The notes: generated by a model from the sequence alone, not told the origin. A DNA stretch of 64,000 nt from Rhabdophis nuchalis (GCA_039707465.1 CM077646.1:77834715-77898714); one strand, 5' to 3'. Counted from the stretch's first letter, positions 1 through 10,633 are shown. Made by a program: numbers and translations.

Positions 1-119
1 TTTCTGAGAAATTTATTATTGTAGGTTTCCTCACAGATTAATAAATCATCAATTCTTACTTCACCAAACATTAACAAAAACACTTGATGAAAGGTAATTA
101 TTCACTTACTTGACTATGA

Positions 120-735
120 TGCTGTTGTGGTCCAGCAGCGGCCTGCGGAGCTGGCAGAAGAGTCAGACAGTGAGGAGGTTGTGGAGGAGCATGGGTCAGT
201 CCTGGAGTCTGGGGATGGCTCAGACGAGGGCTCTGCATTGGAGGCAGGGGTGGGGGCAGGGCCACCTGGGGGTCATGTGCTGCCTCCGGAGCCTCCAGAA
301 ATCAGCGAGGCAGAAGAACTGGGGGAGCCTGTTCCCAGTGCACGCATGTGCAGAGCTGCCAGAAGGCAAGAACAGTTAAGACAGAAGGGACAACTCAGGA
401 GTAAGGCTTGGAGATTATTGGCCCCTCCCTTAAGACGTACAGGAGGAGCAAAGGCACATGAGCCGTTGCAGGACACAACTTTGTTCGTTCTGGTCGGTTT
501 AAAGTCTGAAGCTCCGTTTTGACTCTGTGCACCTTGTGGCCTTGCAAAGCTAAGTGCCAATTAGGTCTTTGGCAGCATTTCAAGGGAGATAAAGGTGGTT
601 CCCGAAAGACTTTGGCAGTCTTTACAAACTATTTGTGACTCATTACGATCTGTGAATGAACATAATTCACAGCCGTTGAAATAAAAAGAGGGTTTTTGGG
701 ACTAAGTGTGTGCTTTTTACTGTCTCAGGAAGCCT
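120..735 (+). repeat. GC-rich repeat fragment, possibly LTR-derived
   Basis: This GC-rich block stands out from AT-rich intron sequence and has an acidic, Ser/Glu/Gly-rich open frame at 127-522 with no recognisable domain. An AATAAA-like stretch near 680 followed by a G/T-rich tail would suit an LTR or the 3' end of a retroelement. I could not define TG...CA ends with a matching target duplication, so the class is unresolved. It lies in an ACTR8 intron and is not an ACTR8 exon. Confidence 0.4.
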
Positions 736-872
736 AGGTCAGAACAGATGCCTGAGTTACTTTTGAGAGAGTTGAATTCATTTAAGATACACTTCAGAGA
801 ACCAATTTGGGTTAGGGGTTAAGGCCTCAGACTAGAAACTGGGAGACCATGAGTTGTAGAGTCCCCTTAGAT

Positions 873-1090
873 CAAGGGTCCCCAACCCCAGGCTGAGATC
901 CACTACCGGGTTGTGGCCTATTTGGAACCAGGCTGTGCAAGCAACGTGCATACACACATGCACACATACCCTGTCACTCACACAAGCCCAACTGTGTGCA
1001 TGCATGCCAGTCTGCCACTCGTACAGCCCAGTTCCCCTCTCCCCACCCCTATCCCAAACCAGGCTGCCAAGCTGCAAAGGTTGGGGACTG
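873..1090. mobile_element. Short hAT-like nonautonomous element
   Basis: The left end reads AAGGGTCCCCAACCCC and the right end AGGTTGGGGACTGCTG, an inverted terminal pair of the GGGGTCCCCAACC type seen in vertebrate hAT MITEs. The interior holds a CA-rich stretch. The target duplication is not clear. ORFs crossing it are not genes. Confidence 0.55.
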
Positions 1091-1243
1091 CTGCCAGCTA
1101 AATGATTTTGGGCCAATCACTTTGCTCAACCCTGGAAAAGAGGCAATGGTAAACCACTTTTGAAATCTTGCTTAGAAAACTACAGGGAATTGTCCAGGCG
1201 ATCCAGTTTAATGACTTGAAGACCCCAAATGAACAAAAAAAAC

Positions 1244-1462
1244 CTATCCTGTTTCCCCCAAAATATGACTTCCCTGGATAATAAGCCCAATCGGGCTTTT
1301 GAGCGCATGCACTAAAATAAGCCCTCCCCCTGAAAATAAGCCCTCCCCGACAATATTGCAACACAGCAGAAGCCATGAGGTGACCACACTCGCTGCTTCT
1401 TGCACCTCAAAAATAATAAGACCTCCCCGAACATAAGGCCAAGCGTTTATTTCGGGGGTAAC
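1244..1462. repeat. AATAAGCCC-type interspersed MITE-like repeat
   Basis: The unit opens with CCTGTTTCCCCCAAAATATG and contains repeated AATAAGCCCTCCCC-like motifs. It closes with TTTATTTCGGGGGTAACA, roughly the reverse complement of the opening. This looks like a short DNA-transposon-derived repeat of the kind common in reptiles. The family name is not certain. Confidence 0.5.
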
Positions 1463-1543
1463 AATAGTAACACTTTGGTGTGTTACTTCAGAGTATACAC
1501 TCATAGTTAAATATAAAATACTTACACCTTCTTTTATTATTAG

Positions 1544-1639
1544 GATTTATCTGGACTGAAAGATCATGAGTTTCAAGTCCGTCATCCAGATTCTCCAGCT
1601 TTGTTGTATCAGTTGCGCTTAGGAGATGAAAAGCTACAG
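1544..1639 (+). CDS. ACTR8: ACTR8 exon: 32 codons, phase 0/0
   Basis: Begins after TTATTAG and ends in CAG before GTAAAAG. It encodes the conserved LSGLKDHEFQ...RHPDSPALLYQ block of the actin fold. Confidence 0.92.
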
Positions 1640-4600
1640 GTAAAAGACTGTGAGATGCATCCCTTATAGTACTTTGAACAAAACAGGACATTTATTTTCT
1701 TTTTTTTTTATTAAAAAAAAGTTCTATTACAAATTTCCTTTTTTTTTTTTTATAAAATAATTTTATTGGTTTTGCCATTTTATAATAGGAAAGGGGTAAA
1801 TAGGGTGTTTCTTAACAATATTTTAGAGCTTCCATATCAGTGCTGATGACCGCCTCCGAGGTCTCTTACAATATCGATTCGATTAAAGAATAAAAAAAAT
1901 TGGAAAGGGTACATACATTTCAAATCACAAATTTCATAATCTAAAAATTCATACATTCAATTACTTTGTTTCCATAAACATCCTTAACATGGATTACTAT
2001 ATATAAGAAAGAAAAACAAAAAAAAAATCATTTTTGTGATCTGAGTCTCTTTGCTATTGTTTCTTCTTCTTCCACCCCACCGGTAGGCAGAGCTGTAGCC
2101 CCTCCCGTTCCCGTATCATCGTCGTCTAGGATTGAGGAGTGCTTTTTAAGAAAGGCCTGGGCCTCATCCACCGTTTTCATTCTAACTCTTCCTCCCTCCC
2201 AGAACACCAACATTCCTTCAGGCATCAACCATTTAAACCAAACCCCCTTTTTATGTAATTTTTTAGATAAGAAGGAATATTTCCTTCTTATATCTCGTAT
2301 TTTTGGGGGGGATTTCCTTTAATATGGCTATCTCATTCTGCTGATATATCAGGGGCCCTCCCCTTTGCGCTCTCAGAACCTCATCTCTCGTTGACCTTCT
2401 TGTAAATTTAATATGTATCTCCCTTGGTACATTATTTATTCTGGCATATGCTGAATTGATTCTATAGATTAAATCAATGTCCCCCCAAATATATTCTTTA
2501 TTTTTTTTTTCTATTACAAATTTTCTATCTGTTTTGCATTGGTTCAAGCATTGTATATTATGACGATGGGAAACAGTGAGAACTTGGAAACTGCTACTGT
2601 ACTCTTGTTTATTACTCCAGGGTATCGTTCACATTGAATGGTAGTCCACGATGAACTGTGTGCTACCTACCATCTATTGTAAATTGTGGGTAATTTGACC
2701 AAGGACTATATTTGGATTTTTAGAAAAACATTAAAATGTTTTTTCTTGGGAAGTAATGGGAACATAGCTCTCTTCAGACCAGCTAGAAAAAAAAATGTCT
2801 TCTTGTCCAGTATTCTTCATTTGGGGAATAGTTTGCATGCAGGAGATATTGCTGGCTGCAAAATAGGAGGATTTACTGTATGATATCCTTCATTACTGTG
2901 TTTATTTAGACAAAATAATCCTGTGGTTCCAGTTCCTATTTTCAGCTTTTGAGAGTCTGTTAACTATTGCCAGTAATTCATACATTCTTAATCTTGAATG
3001 TATCACTTCCTTCAGTTTGCCACAGAATTCCTTTTTTTTTTTTGGAAAAAAAAAGTATTTTATTGGTTTTCAAAAATTTTACAAGGGAAAAAGGTGTAGG
3101 GTACAGGTAACATTTTAGTAGCTTCCCTGCCGTTGGTGGCGGCTTTCCCCAAACTTCATAAGTTTACAATTTTAAAGGTAGATAAACATATAAAAAGATT
3201 ACATTGTATAGTCTATATATTCAATTATCTTTTTTTTTGGCCATTTTATCTTGTATCAACAATTACAATAATATTTCAAACTAGCTATATCCGGCCACGC
3301 ATTGCTGTGGCCCAGTTTGGTTAAATGGCCAACCAGTCTGTGTGTAGATCTACACCTGCACACATACACACAACCACCGTATAACCCCCAACCTACCTAC
3401 CTACTGTATTTCTCCCTCTCTATCTATCCCTCTACCTACCTACTGTATTTCTTCCTTTCTCCTTCTACCTACCTACCTACCTACCTACCTACCTACCTAC
3501 CTACCTACCTACCTATTGTATTTCTCCCTCTCTATCCCACTACCTATCTACCTACCTACCTACCTACCTACCGTATTTCTCCTCTCTCTCTATTCCTCTA
3601 TCTACCTACCTACCTACTGTATTTCTCCCTATCTATCTATCCCCCTGCCTATCTACCTACCTACCTACCTGCTACTGTATTTCTCCCTCTCTGTCTATCC
3701 CTCTACTTACCTACCTACTGTATTTCTTCCTTTCCCTCTCTATCTACCTACCTACCTACTGTATTTCTCCCTCTCTATCTATCCACCTACCTACCTACTG
3801 TATTTCTTCCTTTCTCCCTCTACCTACCTACCTACCTACCTACCTACCTACCGTATTTCTATCTATCTATCCCTCTATCTACGTAGCTACCTACCTACCT
3901 ACTGTATTTCTTCCTATCTATATATTCCCCTATCTACCTACCTACTGTAATACAATAGCAGAGTTGGAAGGGACCTTGGAGGTCATCTAGTCCAACTCCC
4001 TGCCTAGGCAGGATGCCCTATACCATTTCAGACAAATGGCTATCCAACATCTTGAAGACCTGCAGTGTTGGGGCATTCACAACTTCTGGAGGCAAGCTGT
4101 TCCACTGGTTAATTGTTCTCACTGTCAGGAAATTTCTCCTCAGTTCTAAGTTGCTTCTCTCCTTGATTAGTTTCCACCCATTGCTTCTTGTTCTGCCCTC
4201 AAGTGCTTTGGAGAATAGCTTGACTCTCTTTTTTGTGGCAGCCTCTGAGATATTGGAAGGCTGCTATCCTGTCTCCCCTAGTCCCTCTTTTATTAAACTG
4301 TATTTCTCACTCTTTCTCTATTCCCCTATCTACCTACCTACTGTAATACAATAATACAATAGCAGAGTTGGAAGGGACTTTGGAGGTCATCTAGTCCAAC
4401 TCCCTGCCTAGGCAGGAATCTTTATACCATTTCAGACAAATGGCTATCCAACATCGTCTTGAAGACCTGCAGTGTTGGGGCATTCACAACTTCTAGAGGC
4501 AACTTCTGTTCCACTGGTTAATTGTTCTAACTGTTAGGAAATTTCTCCTCAGTTCTAAGTTGCTTCTCTCCTTGATTAATTTCCACCCATTGCTTCTTGT

Positions 4601-7600
4601 TCTGCCCTCAGGTGCTTTGGAGAATAGCTTGGCAGCCTCTGAGATATTGGAAGGCTGCTATCCTGTCTCCCCTAGTCCTCTTTTATTAAACTGTATTTCT
4701 TCCTCTCTCTCTCTCTATGGGCCACCTGGGAGTTTGCTATCTCAGTGCCTTTTTGGCCCTAAGAGGCCTCCATAAGTGGCTGAGGAAATTACTGTTGCCT
4801 GGTGGGAGGAGTTACAGGGAGGTGAAAACCTGATCAGTGGGTACATTTTACATTTGTGTACCTTGCACACGACACACGTGTGCTAGCCACAAAATGAGTA
4901 GGTATTCCATTATCGGAAGTCCTTGGCAACATTGTGTCAAAATTTGAGGTAAATCGGTGCAATAGTTTTTGAGATTAGTGGATTCGTACAAACTATTTTA
5001 CATTTTTATTTATATAGATAAACTCATTTTTGCGATCTGAGTCTTTTTGCAATTGACTCCTCTTCCCTGTCCCCGGGCAGGGCCGTCGCTCCCTCTGTTC
5101 CCCCGTCTTCACCTCCCAGGTGGGAGGAATATTTTTTAATAAAAGCCTCCGCCTCGCTTAGTGTTTTGATTTTTACTCTGCCTCCCTCCCAGAATATCAA
5201 CATTCCCTCTGGTAATAACCACTTGAACCATATTCCTGTACTGCATCTGTAGAGGTGCATAAAAGTTTATGTCTTCTTGAGCGCCTCTACAAAAATTGGG
5301 CTGTAAATCTAAAAAATAACCATTTCATTTTGAGGGTGCTTTTATTAGTTTATAATATTTATATTATAAACTAATAAAAGCACCCTCAAAATGAAATGGT
5401 TATAGGAGGAAAATAGGAGAAGAGAAGCAAAAAAAATCTCTTCAGATTGTACAAATCTTTCACCTTTTACCAAAAAAATAAATATTAAATATTTTGATCT
5501 ACATATGAGAAATTATTTAACCATAGGTTATTTAATTGTAACCCGATTGCAAGAAGGATGGATGGATGGATGAATCTATAGATAAATATTGACAATAATT
5601 TGAAATTCTTATCTTTCACAATTAGGCTCCAATGGCACTATTTTATCCAGCAACTTTTGGAATTGTGGGTCAGAAAATGATAGTTTTACAGCACAGGTCT
5701 CAAGGTGATCCTGAGGACCCCCATGATGAACATTATCTCTTAGCTACACAAAGTAAGCAAGAGCAGGTGTGTGTGCGTGGCTTTCTCTCTCCTTTTGATT
5801 TCCCCCCCTGTACCGGTACAATGAACTCAGTGTCTCATCCTATTTACTTAACACTTCCTTTCCAAAGTATTGGTAGATGGCTTGCCATTCTCCACTAAGT
5901 TGGACTAGAATTTTTGTGTGCCCATAGCTGTGTTAAAGAGTTAAAGGTAGTGCAGTGTTTAGAGTGCAGCACTGCAGGCTACTTCTGCTGACTGCTAGCT
6001 GCAGTTCGGCCCAAGGTTGACTTAGCCTTCCATCCTTCCGAGGTCGGTAAAATGAGGACCCCAGATTATTGTGGCCGATATGCTGACTCTAAACTGCTTA
6101 GAGGGGGCTGTAAGAGCGCTATGAAGTGGTATATAAGTACTATTGCTATTGCTATGTTGACTAAGGACCAGCAGAAGACCAGCAGAAAGTATCCAGTTAT
6201 TAGGATGAGAATATAGTCAGATCAGGGCTTCTCAACTACATATGGTGGTTATAACAAAAGCATGCTTTTCAGCTAATACTTGTAGTTTATAAAGTAAACT
6301 TGTTTTAGCTATCTGTAAGATTATCTATGATTAATACACAGATGTCATAGGATCTGCACATAATTTAAGATAAAAGAAGACAATTTACAAATTTATGCAA
6401 TCATGCCAAAGAGGACAAGAGACAGTTATTACAGTTGGTGTAGTCTTTCTATGTGTAATTGTTCTTGTGTGCTTACATACATGTTTACAGTATTTAACTA
6501 TCCTGAATTATAATCATTATGATGCTTTAATTTGTTTTTGTTACCCAGATACCTTTTTCCCCAGGTTTTTTTTAAAACTAAAATAGAATTCCTATTTGGA
6601 AGTTATAGAATTGAGTTGAAGGGATGTAATCATTGGCTACATTGGGGATATCCAGTATAGGCAAGAGGAATACCCTAACTTTGCCAATTCTAGCTGAAAT
6701 CAATTTTTGAGTCGTTCCTCCTTTCCCAAATATATATGATACCCTGGTATATAACCCCGCCAGAAGCCACATAAAAAGTAAGGATATGGGGGGGGGGGGA
6801 CCCCACACATTCATATTGATTGAATTATTTAAATTATAAAACAAAGTACCCCTATGTATAAAATTATTGATGCCCCACTTCTATCAAACTTGGACTTTTT
6901 ACATTAAGATTTGGGTCTGACTAATTAGGGTCTGACTAAACTTGAAGGGACAGACATAACATTGAGCCTTTAGGTGCTCTTCCGCCTGAGTTATGAGCAG
7001 GATTTGTGCTTGCTTTTATTGAGAGATAAACTTATTTTCCTTTTTTCCAGTCTGCAAAAGCAACAGCTGATCGAAAATCCATGACCAAGCTGGGTGGATT
7101 TGATGGAGATTTCCGAGGCCAATCTGCAAGTGCTGAAAATGTTTATCCTTCTGAAGTGGATTTAGGCAGTTCTCATAGTGACTGCATTATTGGTGGAAAT
7201 GAATCTGAAGAGATGCTAACAACTCACATGTCCCGAAAAACTGCTGTATCTCAGTTTGAAGGGAAAGCCTTGGGCCTTGACAAAGCAATTTTGCACAGCA
7301 TTGACTGCTGTGGTAAGAAAACTGTATTATTTTGAGTGATATGTAATATTAATTATTGTAGGCAAGATTTATGTTAGTTACAGTAGATTTCATCAGTGCG
7401 TACGAAATACTTTTAATATTTTTCCAATTATTGTATTAATCATTATTTTGCTAATTTGTTTGCTACAGTTTATTTACAGTTCTTTCATGTGTACTTTTCT
7501 AGCATCAGATGATACCAAAAAGAAAATGTACAGTTCAATCCTTGTAGTTGGAGGTGGCTTGATGTTCCACAAAGCTCAAGAATTTCTTCAACACAGAATT

Positions 7601-8547
7601 CTCAACAAAATGCCTCCCTCTTTCAGGAGAGTTGTTGAAAACGTGGAAGTCATTACAAGACCAAAGGTATCTTTGTGTGGATTTATGTAGGTTTTCAAAT
7701 GGGAGAGCAGCTAGGGATAGCATTAGGAAATGTGAAGGAAGTAATAGGCTCTCTTGTTCCGTTCAGAGGGATGTTTCACCCTCAGTACTGCTGTGAGCAT
7801 AGGTTGTGATGACCACGTCTCCCAAAAGCTTAGTTGCAGCATTCAAAGATTTTCTAGAATTACCTACCCATGGCAGTTGAATGTACAAAAGTACATTTGT
7901 ATGGGAATTGGCAAAATCTTTTGTACATACAACTTGTAGATAATTATTACTTGTCGCACCAGTTTTATTATACTGAATTAGTCTATGATAAAAAGCATGC
8001 ACTGGCATCTATTTGACAATTAAAGCAATGACAGACTGTGGAGTAGTCAGCAAAGTAAAAATATGTTTTTCAAAAGTAAGTTGGTTCTACGTATCTGTTC
8101 TTTTAGAGCAGTGGTTCTCAACCTTCCCAATGCTGCGACCCTTTAATACAGTTCCTCGTGTTGTGATGACCCCAACCATAAAATTGGTGTCTCCGTTTCT
8201 AAGACCATTGAAAATATGTGTTTTCTGATGGTCTTAGGCGACCCCTGTGAAAGGGTCGTTCGACCCCCAAAGGGGTCCTGACCCACGGGTTGAGAACCAC
8301 CGTTTTAGAGCCTTTAGAATTTATCCATATTTGTAAGAGTTCAAGGAACCAGATCGTGTTTAAATTTTAATCGTATGATATCTTTATATCCGTTTAATAT
8401 TAGGACATGGATCCACGTCTGATTGCTTGGAAAGGTGGTGCCGTTCTATCCTGCCTAGATACAACACAGGAGCTTTGGATTTATCAGCGAGAATGGCAGC
8501 GTTTTGGTGTTCGTATGTTACGTGAAAGAGCTGCGTTTGTATGGTGA
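1544..8547 (+). CDS. ACTR8: ACTR8, actin-related protein 8 (INO80 subunit), 3' half of gene
   Basis: Five coding exons read in one frame with GT/AG borders: 1544-1639, 5626-5766, 7051-7312, 7503-7666 and 8404-8547. Together they encode the last 268 residues. The family protein is about 620 residues, so the 5' exons lie left of the window. Diagnostic stretches are HPDSPALLYQ, ALFYPATFGIVGQK, GLDKAILHSID, VVGGGLMFHKAQEFL, ITRPKDMDPRLIAWKGGA and the terminal RERAAFVW. In the family, ARP8 is a nuclear actin-fold protein of the INO80 chromatin remodeler that contacts nucleosomes and helps in transcription and DNA repair; it is not a filament former. Introns hold L1, Helitron, SINE and SPIN insertions. 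All junction phases are consistent and no frame break is seen. Confidence 0.95.
1737..2508 (-). mobile_element. 5'-truncated L1-type retroposon ending in ORF1 (HAL1-like)
   Basis: On the minus strand, two frames carry the C-terminal part of an L1 ORF1 protein: NNVPREIHIKFTRRSTRDEV, AQRGGPLIYQQNEIAILKEI, then MPEGMLVFWEGGRVRMKT ending in KRLRSQK and a stop at about 2028. About 290 bases of 3' UTR and a poly(A) (T-run at 1739-1752) follow, with no ORF2. The copy is flanked by a 15-bp duplication, TTCTATTACAAATTT, at 1722-1736 and 2509-2523, so it is a target-primed insertion. The frames are broken around 2260. L1 ORF1 proteins are RNA-binding chaperones. Confidence 0.8.
3030..3280 (-). mobile_element. 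L1-like copy, 3' UTR and poly(A), split by Helitron
   Basis: The T-run near 3032 followed by AGTATTTTATTGG is the reverse complement of a poly(A)-bearing 3' end, like that at 1737-2508. Its UTR runs to 3280, where a Helitron interrupts it. The ORF1 end of the same copy resumes at 5019. Confidence 0.7.
3387..3948 (+). repeat. (ACCT)n-rich microsatellite with TGTATTTCTCCCTCT interruptions
   Basis: ACCT tetranucleotides alternate with a recurring spacer of the form TGTATTTCTCCCTCTCTATC, giving a higher-order repeat. The long Tyr/Leu/Pro/Thr-rich ORFs here are translations of the repeat and not proteins. It is internal to the Helitron. Confidence 0.9.
3948..4296 (-). repeat. CR1-type LINE 3' tail
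   Basis: The reverse complement ends with the CR1-like sequence GACCTCCAAGGTCCCTTCCA followed by ACTCTGCTATTGTATTA, preceded by the GAGGAAGTTCTT-like box and an AATTAATCAGTGGAACA block. Only the 3' end of the LINE is present. It is the first of two such copies inside this Helitron. Confidence 0.8.
4345..4695 (-). repeat. CR1-type LINE 3' tail, second copy
   Basis: Nearly the same sequence as the copy just to its left, with small internal deletions. Both copies end at TGTATTTCT repeats, suggesting tandem amplification of a unit made of CR1 tail plus microsatellite. Confidence 0.8.
5019..5310 (-). mobile_element. L1-like copy, ORF1 C-terminal end
   Basis: The minus-strand frame 5024-5260 encodes WFKWLLPEGMLIFWEGGRVK, then a Glu/Asp-rich tail ending in KRLRSQK. 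This is clearly related to the copy at 1737-2508 but diverged. It is the upstream half of the L1-like copy whose 3' end lies at 3030-3280. Confidence 0.78.
5316..5403. repeat. Perfect 43-bp inverted repeat with 2-bp spacer
   Basis: Arms 5316-5358 and 5361-5403 are exact reverse complements, starting ATAACCATTTCATTTTGAGG. The arms would form a stable hairpin or cruciform. It lacks transposon-type ends and lies right beside the L1-like fragment. Confidence 0.9.
5626..5766 (+). CDS. ACTR8: ACTR8 exon: 47 codons, phase 0/0
   Basis: Flanked by CACAATTAG and GTGTGTGT. Encodes the APMALFYPATFGIVGQK segment and the hydrophilic DPEDPHDEHYLL insert region typical of ARP8. Confidence 0.93.
5945..6160 (+). 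repeat. Sauria-type tRNA-derived SINE
   Basis: The tRNA-related head has CAGTGTTTAGAGTGCAGCAC and the body ACTGCAGGCTACTTCTGCTG, CCATCCTTCCGAGGTCGGTA and AAAATGAGGACC. It ends with GGTATATAAGTACTATTGCT and (ATTGCT)n. These are the landmarks of squamate SINEs with a Bov-B-like tail. Confidence 0.85.
7051..7312 (+). CDS. ACTR8: ACTR8 exon: 262 nt, ARP8-specific insert
   Basis: Starts after TTTTTTCCAG and ends in TGCTGTG before GTAAGAAA (phase 1 out). The first half is the poorly conserved acidic/Ser-rich insert; the second half has MSRKTAVSQFEGKALGLDKA. Confidence 0.93.
7503..7666 (+). CDS. ACTR8: ACTR8 exon: 164 nt, actin-fold nucleotide-site region
   Basis: Acceptor TTTTCTAG, donor AAAG/GTATCT. 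It completes the split codon from the previous exon and encodes SDDTKKKMYSSILVVGGGLM, the family's glycine-rich loop, then HKAQEFLQHRILNKMPPSF. Confidence 0.94.
8109..8302. mobile_element. SPIN-like hAT MITE
   Basis: Terminal repeats are CAGTGGTTCTCAACC and GGGTTGAGAACCACCG. The flanking 8-bp duplication TTTTAGAG is exact (8101-8108 and 8303-8310). The subterminal sequence (CTGCGACCCTTTAATACAGT, AGGGTCGTTCGACCCCCAAA) matches what I know of the SPIN family, which is thought to have moved between tetrapods horizontally. The element is an internal deletion derivative without transposase, in the last ACTR8 intron. Confidence 0.88.
8404..8547 (+). CDS. ACTR8: ACTR8 terminal exon with TGA stop
   Basis: Acceptor AATATTAG. 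Encodes DMDPRLIAWKGGAVLSCLDT through the C-terminal ERAAFVW, then TGA at 8545-8547. A poly(A) signal follows within 25 bases. Confidence 0.95.
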   Translation, partial: DMDPRLIAWKGGAVLSCLDTTQELWIYQREWQRFGVRMLRERAAFVW

Positions 8548-8566
8548 TCCAGTATTATTTAGAAAT

Positions 8567-8609
8567 AATAAAATGTTTCCTCGATCCTTAATTTTGTGTT
8601 TTAAATAAA
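8567..8609 (+). other. ACTR8: ACTR8 polyadenylation signals
   Basis: AATAAA occurs at 8567-8572, 20 bases after the ACTR8 stop, and again at 8604-8609. Either gives a very short 3' UTR. Confidence 0.7.
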
Positions 8610-8697
8610 TTAAACAGATTAAATTGTTTCCTCTGGAACCATTTAAAAATAAGGCATAATGATATTAAAGAAAATCCTTTGAGTGTTTCTCAAACTT

Positions 8698-8822
8698 GCA
8701 ACATTAAAACGTGTGGACTTCAACTCTCAGAATTCCCAAGCCAGCCATGCCATGTTTTCCGAACTCCCTAGCCAGACAGCCTGGAATTCTGGGAGTTGAT
8801 GTTTACACATCTTAAAGTTGCC
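8698..8822. repeat. Palindromic MITE (GGACTTCAACTC...GAATTCTGGGAG type)
   Basis: Both halves contain the inverted pair TGGACTTCAACTCTCAGAATTC and GGAATTCTGGGAGTTGATGT, with outer TTGCAACATTAAAA / TTAAAGTTGCCAA ends. This family occurs at least three more times in the window (12190, 45115, 50825). Confidence 0.7.
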
Positions 8823-10071
8823 AATTTTGAATAACACTATTCTAGTTGAATATTTTATTATGATCTTGGTGAAATCTGAACAGAAAATACAAAGCAGTTT
8901 TTTTAAAAAAAAAAACCAAAAACAAATAAAAACCACAACCAAGATGTGCACACATTCAGGGCATCAGACCTGGGCACTTATTGGAATAATGCCAGTAGGC
9001 AGAACTGGTACAGAGATTGTAGCTTTCAAAACTTCCTGGCTACTAAACACACATTGTCCAAGCATCTACAAGCCACTTTATTTATTTCATTAGATTTAGA
9101 TTGACTGACTCCAAGACAACTCCGGGTAATTCACAATTATATATCTATTATCACTTTCTCACACAAAAACAGACCCACCTAATATTATGTGAAGTGCATT
9201 TTGAAAATATCTTTAGATACCCCTCTTAGTTCCAAAAACCTACACAAGGGAACCATATTTTCTTTACCCAAAATCTTGGAAGAATGCCATCAGAGTAGGA
9301 GTTACACAAATCTTTGGAGAAAGTAGGTTCTTATTCTAAGAGCAATGCAGCTTGTGAAGGGTATACTAAAGAATGTCCATCATTACCTATGTTGTGGCAA
9401 TAATATTCAAGGGCAGTCTAGACTATTTTGCAGAAGTCAAACCACAAAGGGACTCTGGCAAATCCACAGCCACTCAGGTTCTTCAGAGTTGTTTCTCCAC
9501 ATCCAGGTCCAGGCAGCCTCCAGACACCACGACATTAGCTCATCTTGCAGTTTTATGTACATCTTAAACAGGAGGAGCAAGATTATTGAATCCTGTTGGC
9601 AGGTGACACTGGTGAGACTGAGGCAGCAATTTCTCTTCCCAAACAATGTATTTGTGTAAATTCATTATTCACATTCCATTAAATTCAAGGCTGTTGAAGT
9701 TTTTAAAGCAACTGCAGGGGAAGCTTCTTTTGTGTCACATTCTATAACAAAATAGAACAAAACAGCTATGATTTGTAAGTTCTGACTGAAGTAATGCCTA
9801 TCTGAGCTTTGGCCAACACATTTAGCTGCCAGGAAATCATAAGTATATGAGTCAGTAGAGGAGTTATGAGGAAGAAACAATAGGCGTTTGGAGTAATAAA
9901 GTTTTATATTGTGCAAATAAAATGCTTGAGAAACCCACATCTGACATAGGAAGCAGGGACATAATTTCTGTCATGGGCCCAAACTGTACAGTGATTTAAA
10001 TATAATTATTAATATATCAAGCTCTGGGTAAATCAGGGAATTCAGGCAGTTCAAATGAGTATAAAGATATA
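8823..10071. other. Intergenic spacer between ACTR8 and IL17RB ends
   Basis: The two genes converge here. I see no conserved coding frame or defined transposon. A TTTATTTATTT run at 9078-9088 would read as AATAAATAAA on the minus strand and could be an IL17RB poly(A) signal; this is inference. Confidence 0.4.
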
Positions 10072-10296
10072 CAGTAATCCCTCGTTTTCCGCGGCTTCGT
10101 TTTCCGCGGCTTCAGTGCTTCGCAGATTTTTTAAAAATACAGGGGAAAAAATGCATCGGTAGGAGGCAAGCGCCCCCTAGTGGTTGCTTTAAACATGTCC
10201 ACCAATTCAAGTTTCCTAGCGAATCCTACTTCGCAGTTTTTCAGTTTTTGCGGAAGGTTGCGGTCCCCATTAACCACGGAAAATGAGGGATTACTG
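10072..10296. mobile_element. Tc1/mariner (pogo/Tigger-like) MITE
   Basis: Ends CAGTAATCCCTCGTTTTCCG and CGGAAAATGAGGGATTACTG are inverted repeats with one mismatch, flanked by TA on both sides. No transposase frame. A second copy lies at 57857-58087. Confidence 0.82.
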
Positions 10297-10633
10297 TATT
10301 GTAAACTTAAACTCTACAAAAATCTGAGCTACTAACAGTCAAGGGAAATGAGTGGGAATTAAAGCATTCAAGAGGGTTTGGACTTCAATCTCTTGCAGGA
10401 ACGCGGGGACTCATGATGCATTTGACTCCTGTCTCAGGCTCAGCCTGGTCATCTCCTACACAGTCCTTTTAATCCCTAGAAATGAATTAGCAACCATCTG
10501 TTATAAAATATTTACCATTCACATTCCTAACTACAGAAGATGGTATTGAACACTGTAGTATCAGTTTTCCAACTTATAATAATTCACTTTTATAGTTAGA
10601 AGAGAAAAAAGAGTAACAATCTCTATTTCAATA

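Larger units (their letters stand above)
3281..5018 (-). mobile_element. Helitron (rolling-circle transposon), nonautonomous
   Basis: On the minus strand the element begins with TC (5018-5017, TCTATATAAATAAAAATG) and ends with CTAG (3284-3281). It sits between A and T as Helitrons do. Just before the end lies the hairpin GGCCACAGCAATGCGTGGCC. Inside, in order, are a 5' region, a segment shared with the second Helitron (CCACCTGGGAGTTTGC and complement), two CR1 3' tails and a (GGTA/TACC)n tract. No Rep/helicase frame is present. The flanks are the two halves of one L1-like copy, so the insertion is younger than that copy. Confidence 0.85.

Noticed and set aside
120..735. Solo LTR with TG...CA ends
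   Set aside because: No matching terminal dinucleotides and target duplication could be placed; kept only as an unclassified repeat.
3302..3950. Long Tyr/Leu/Pro/Thr ORFs over the ACCT tract
   Set aside because: They are translations of a tetranucleotide repeat in several frames at once; no start context or conservation.
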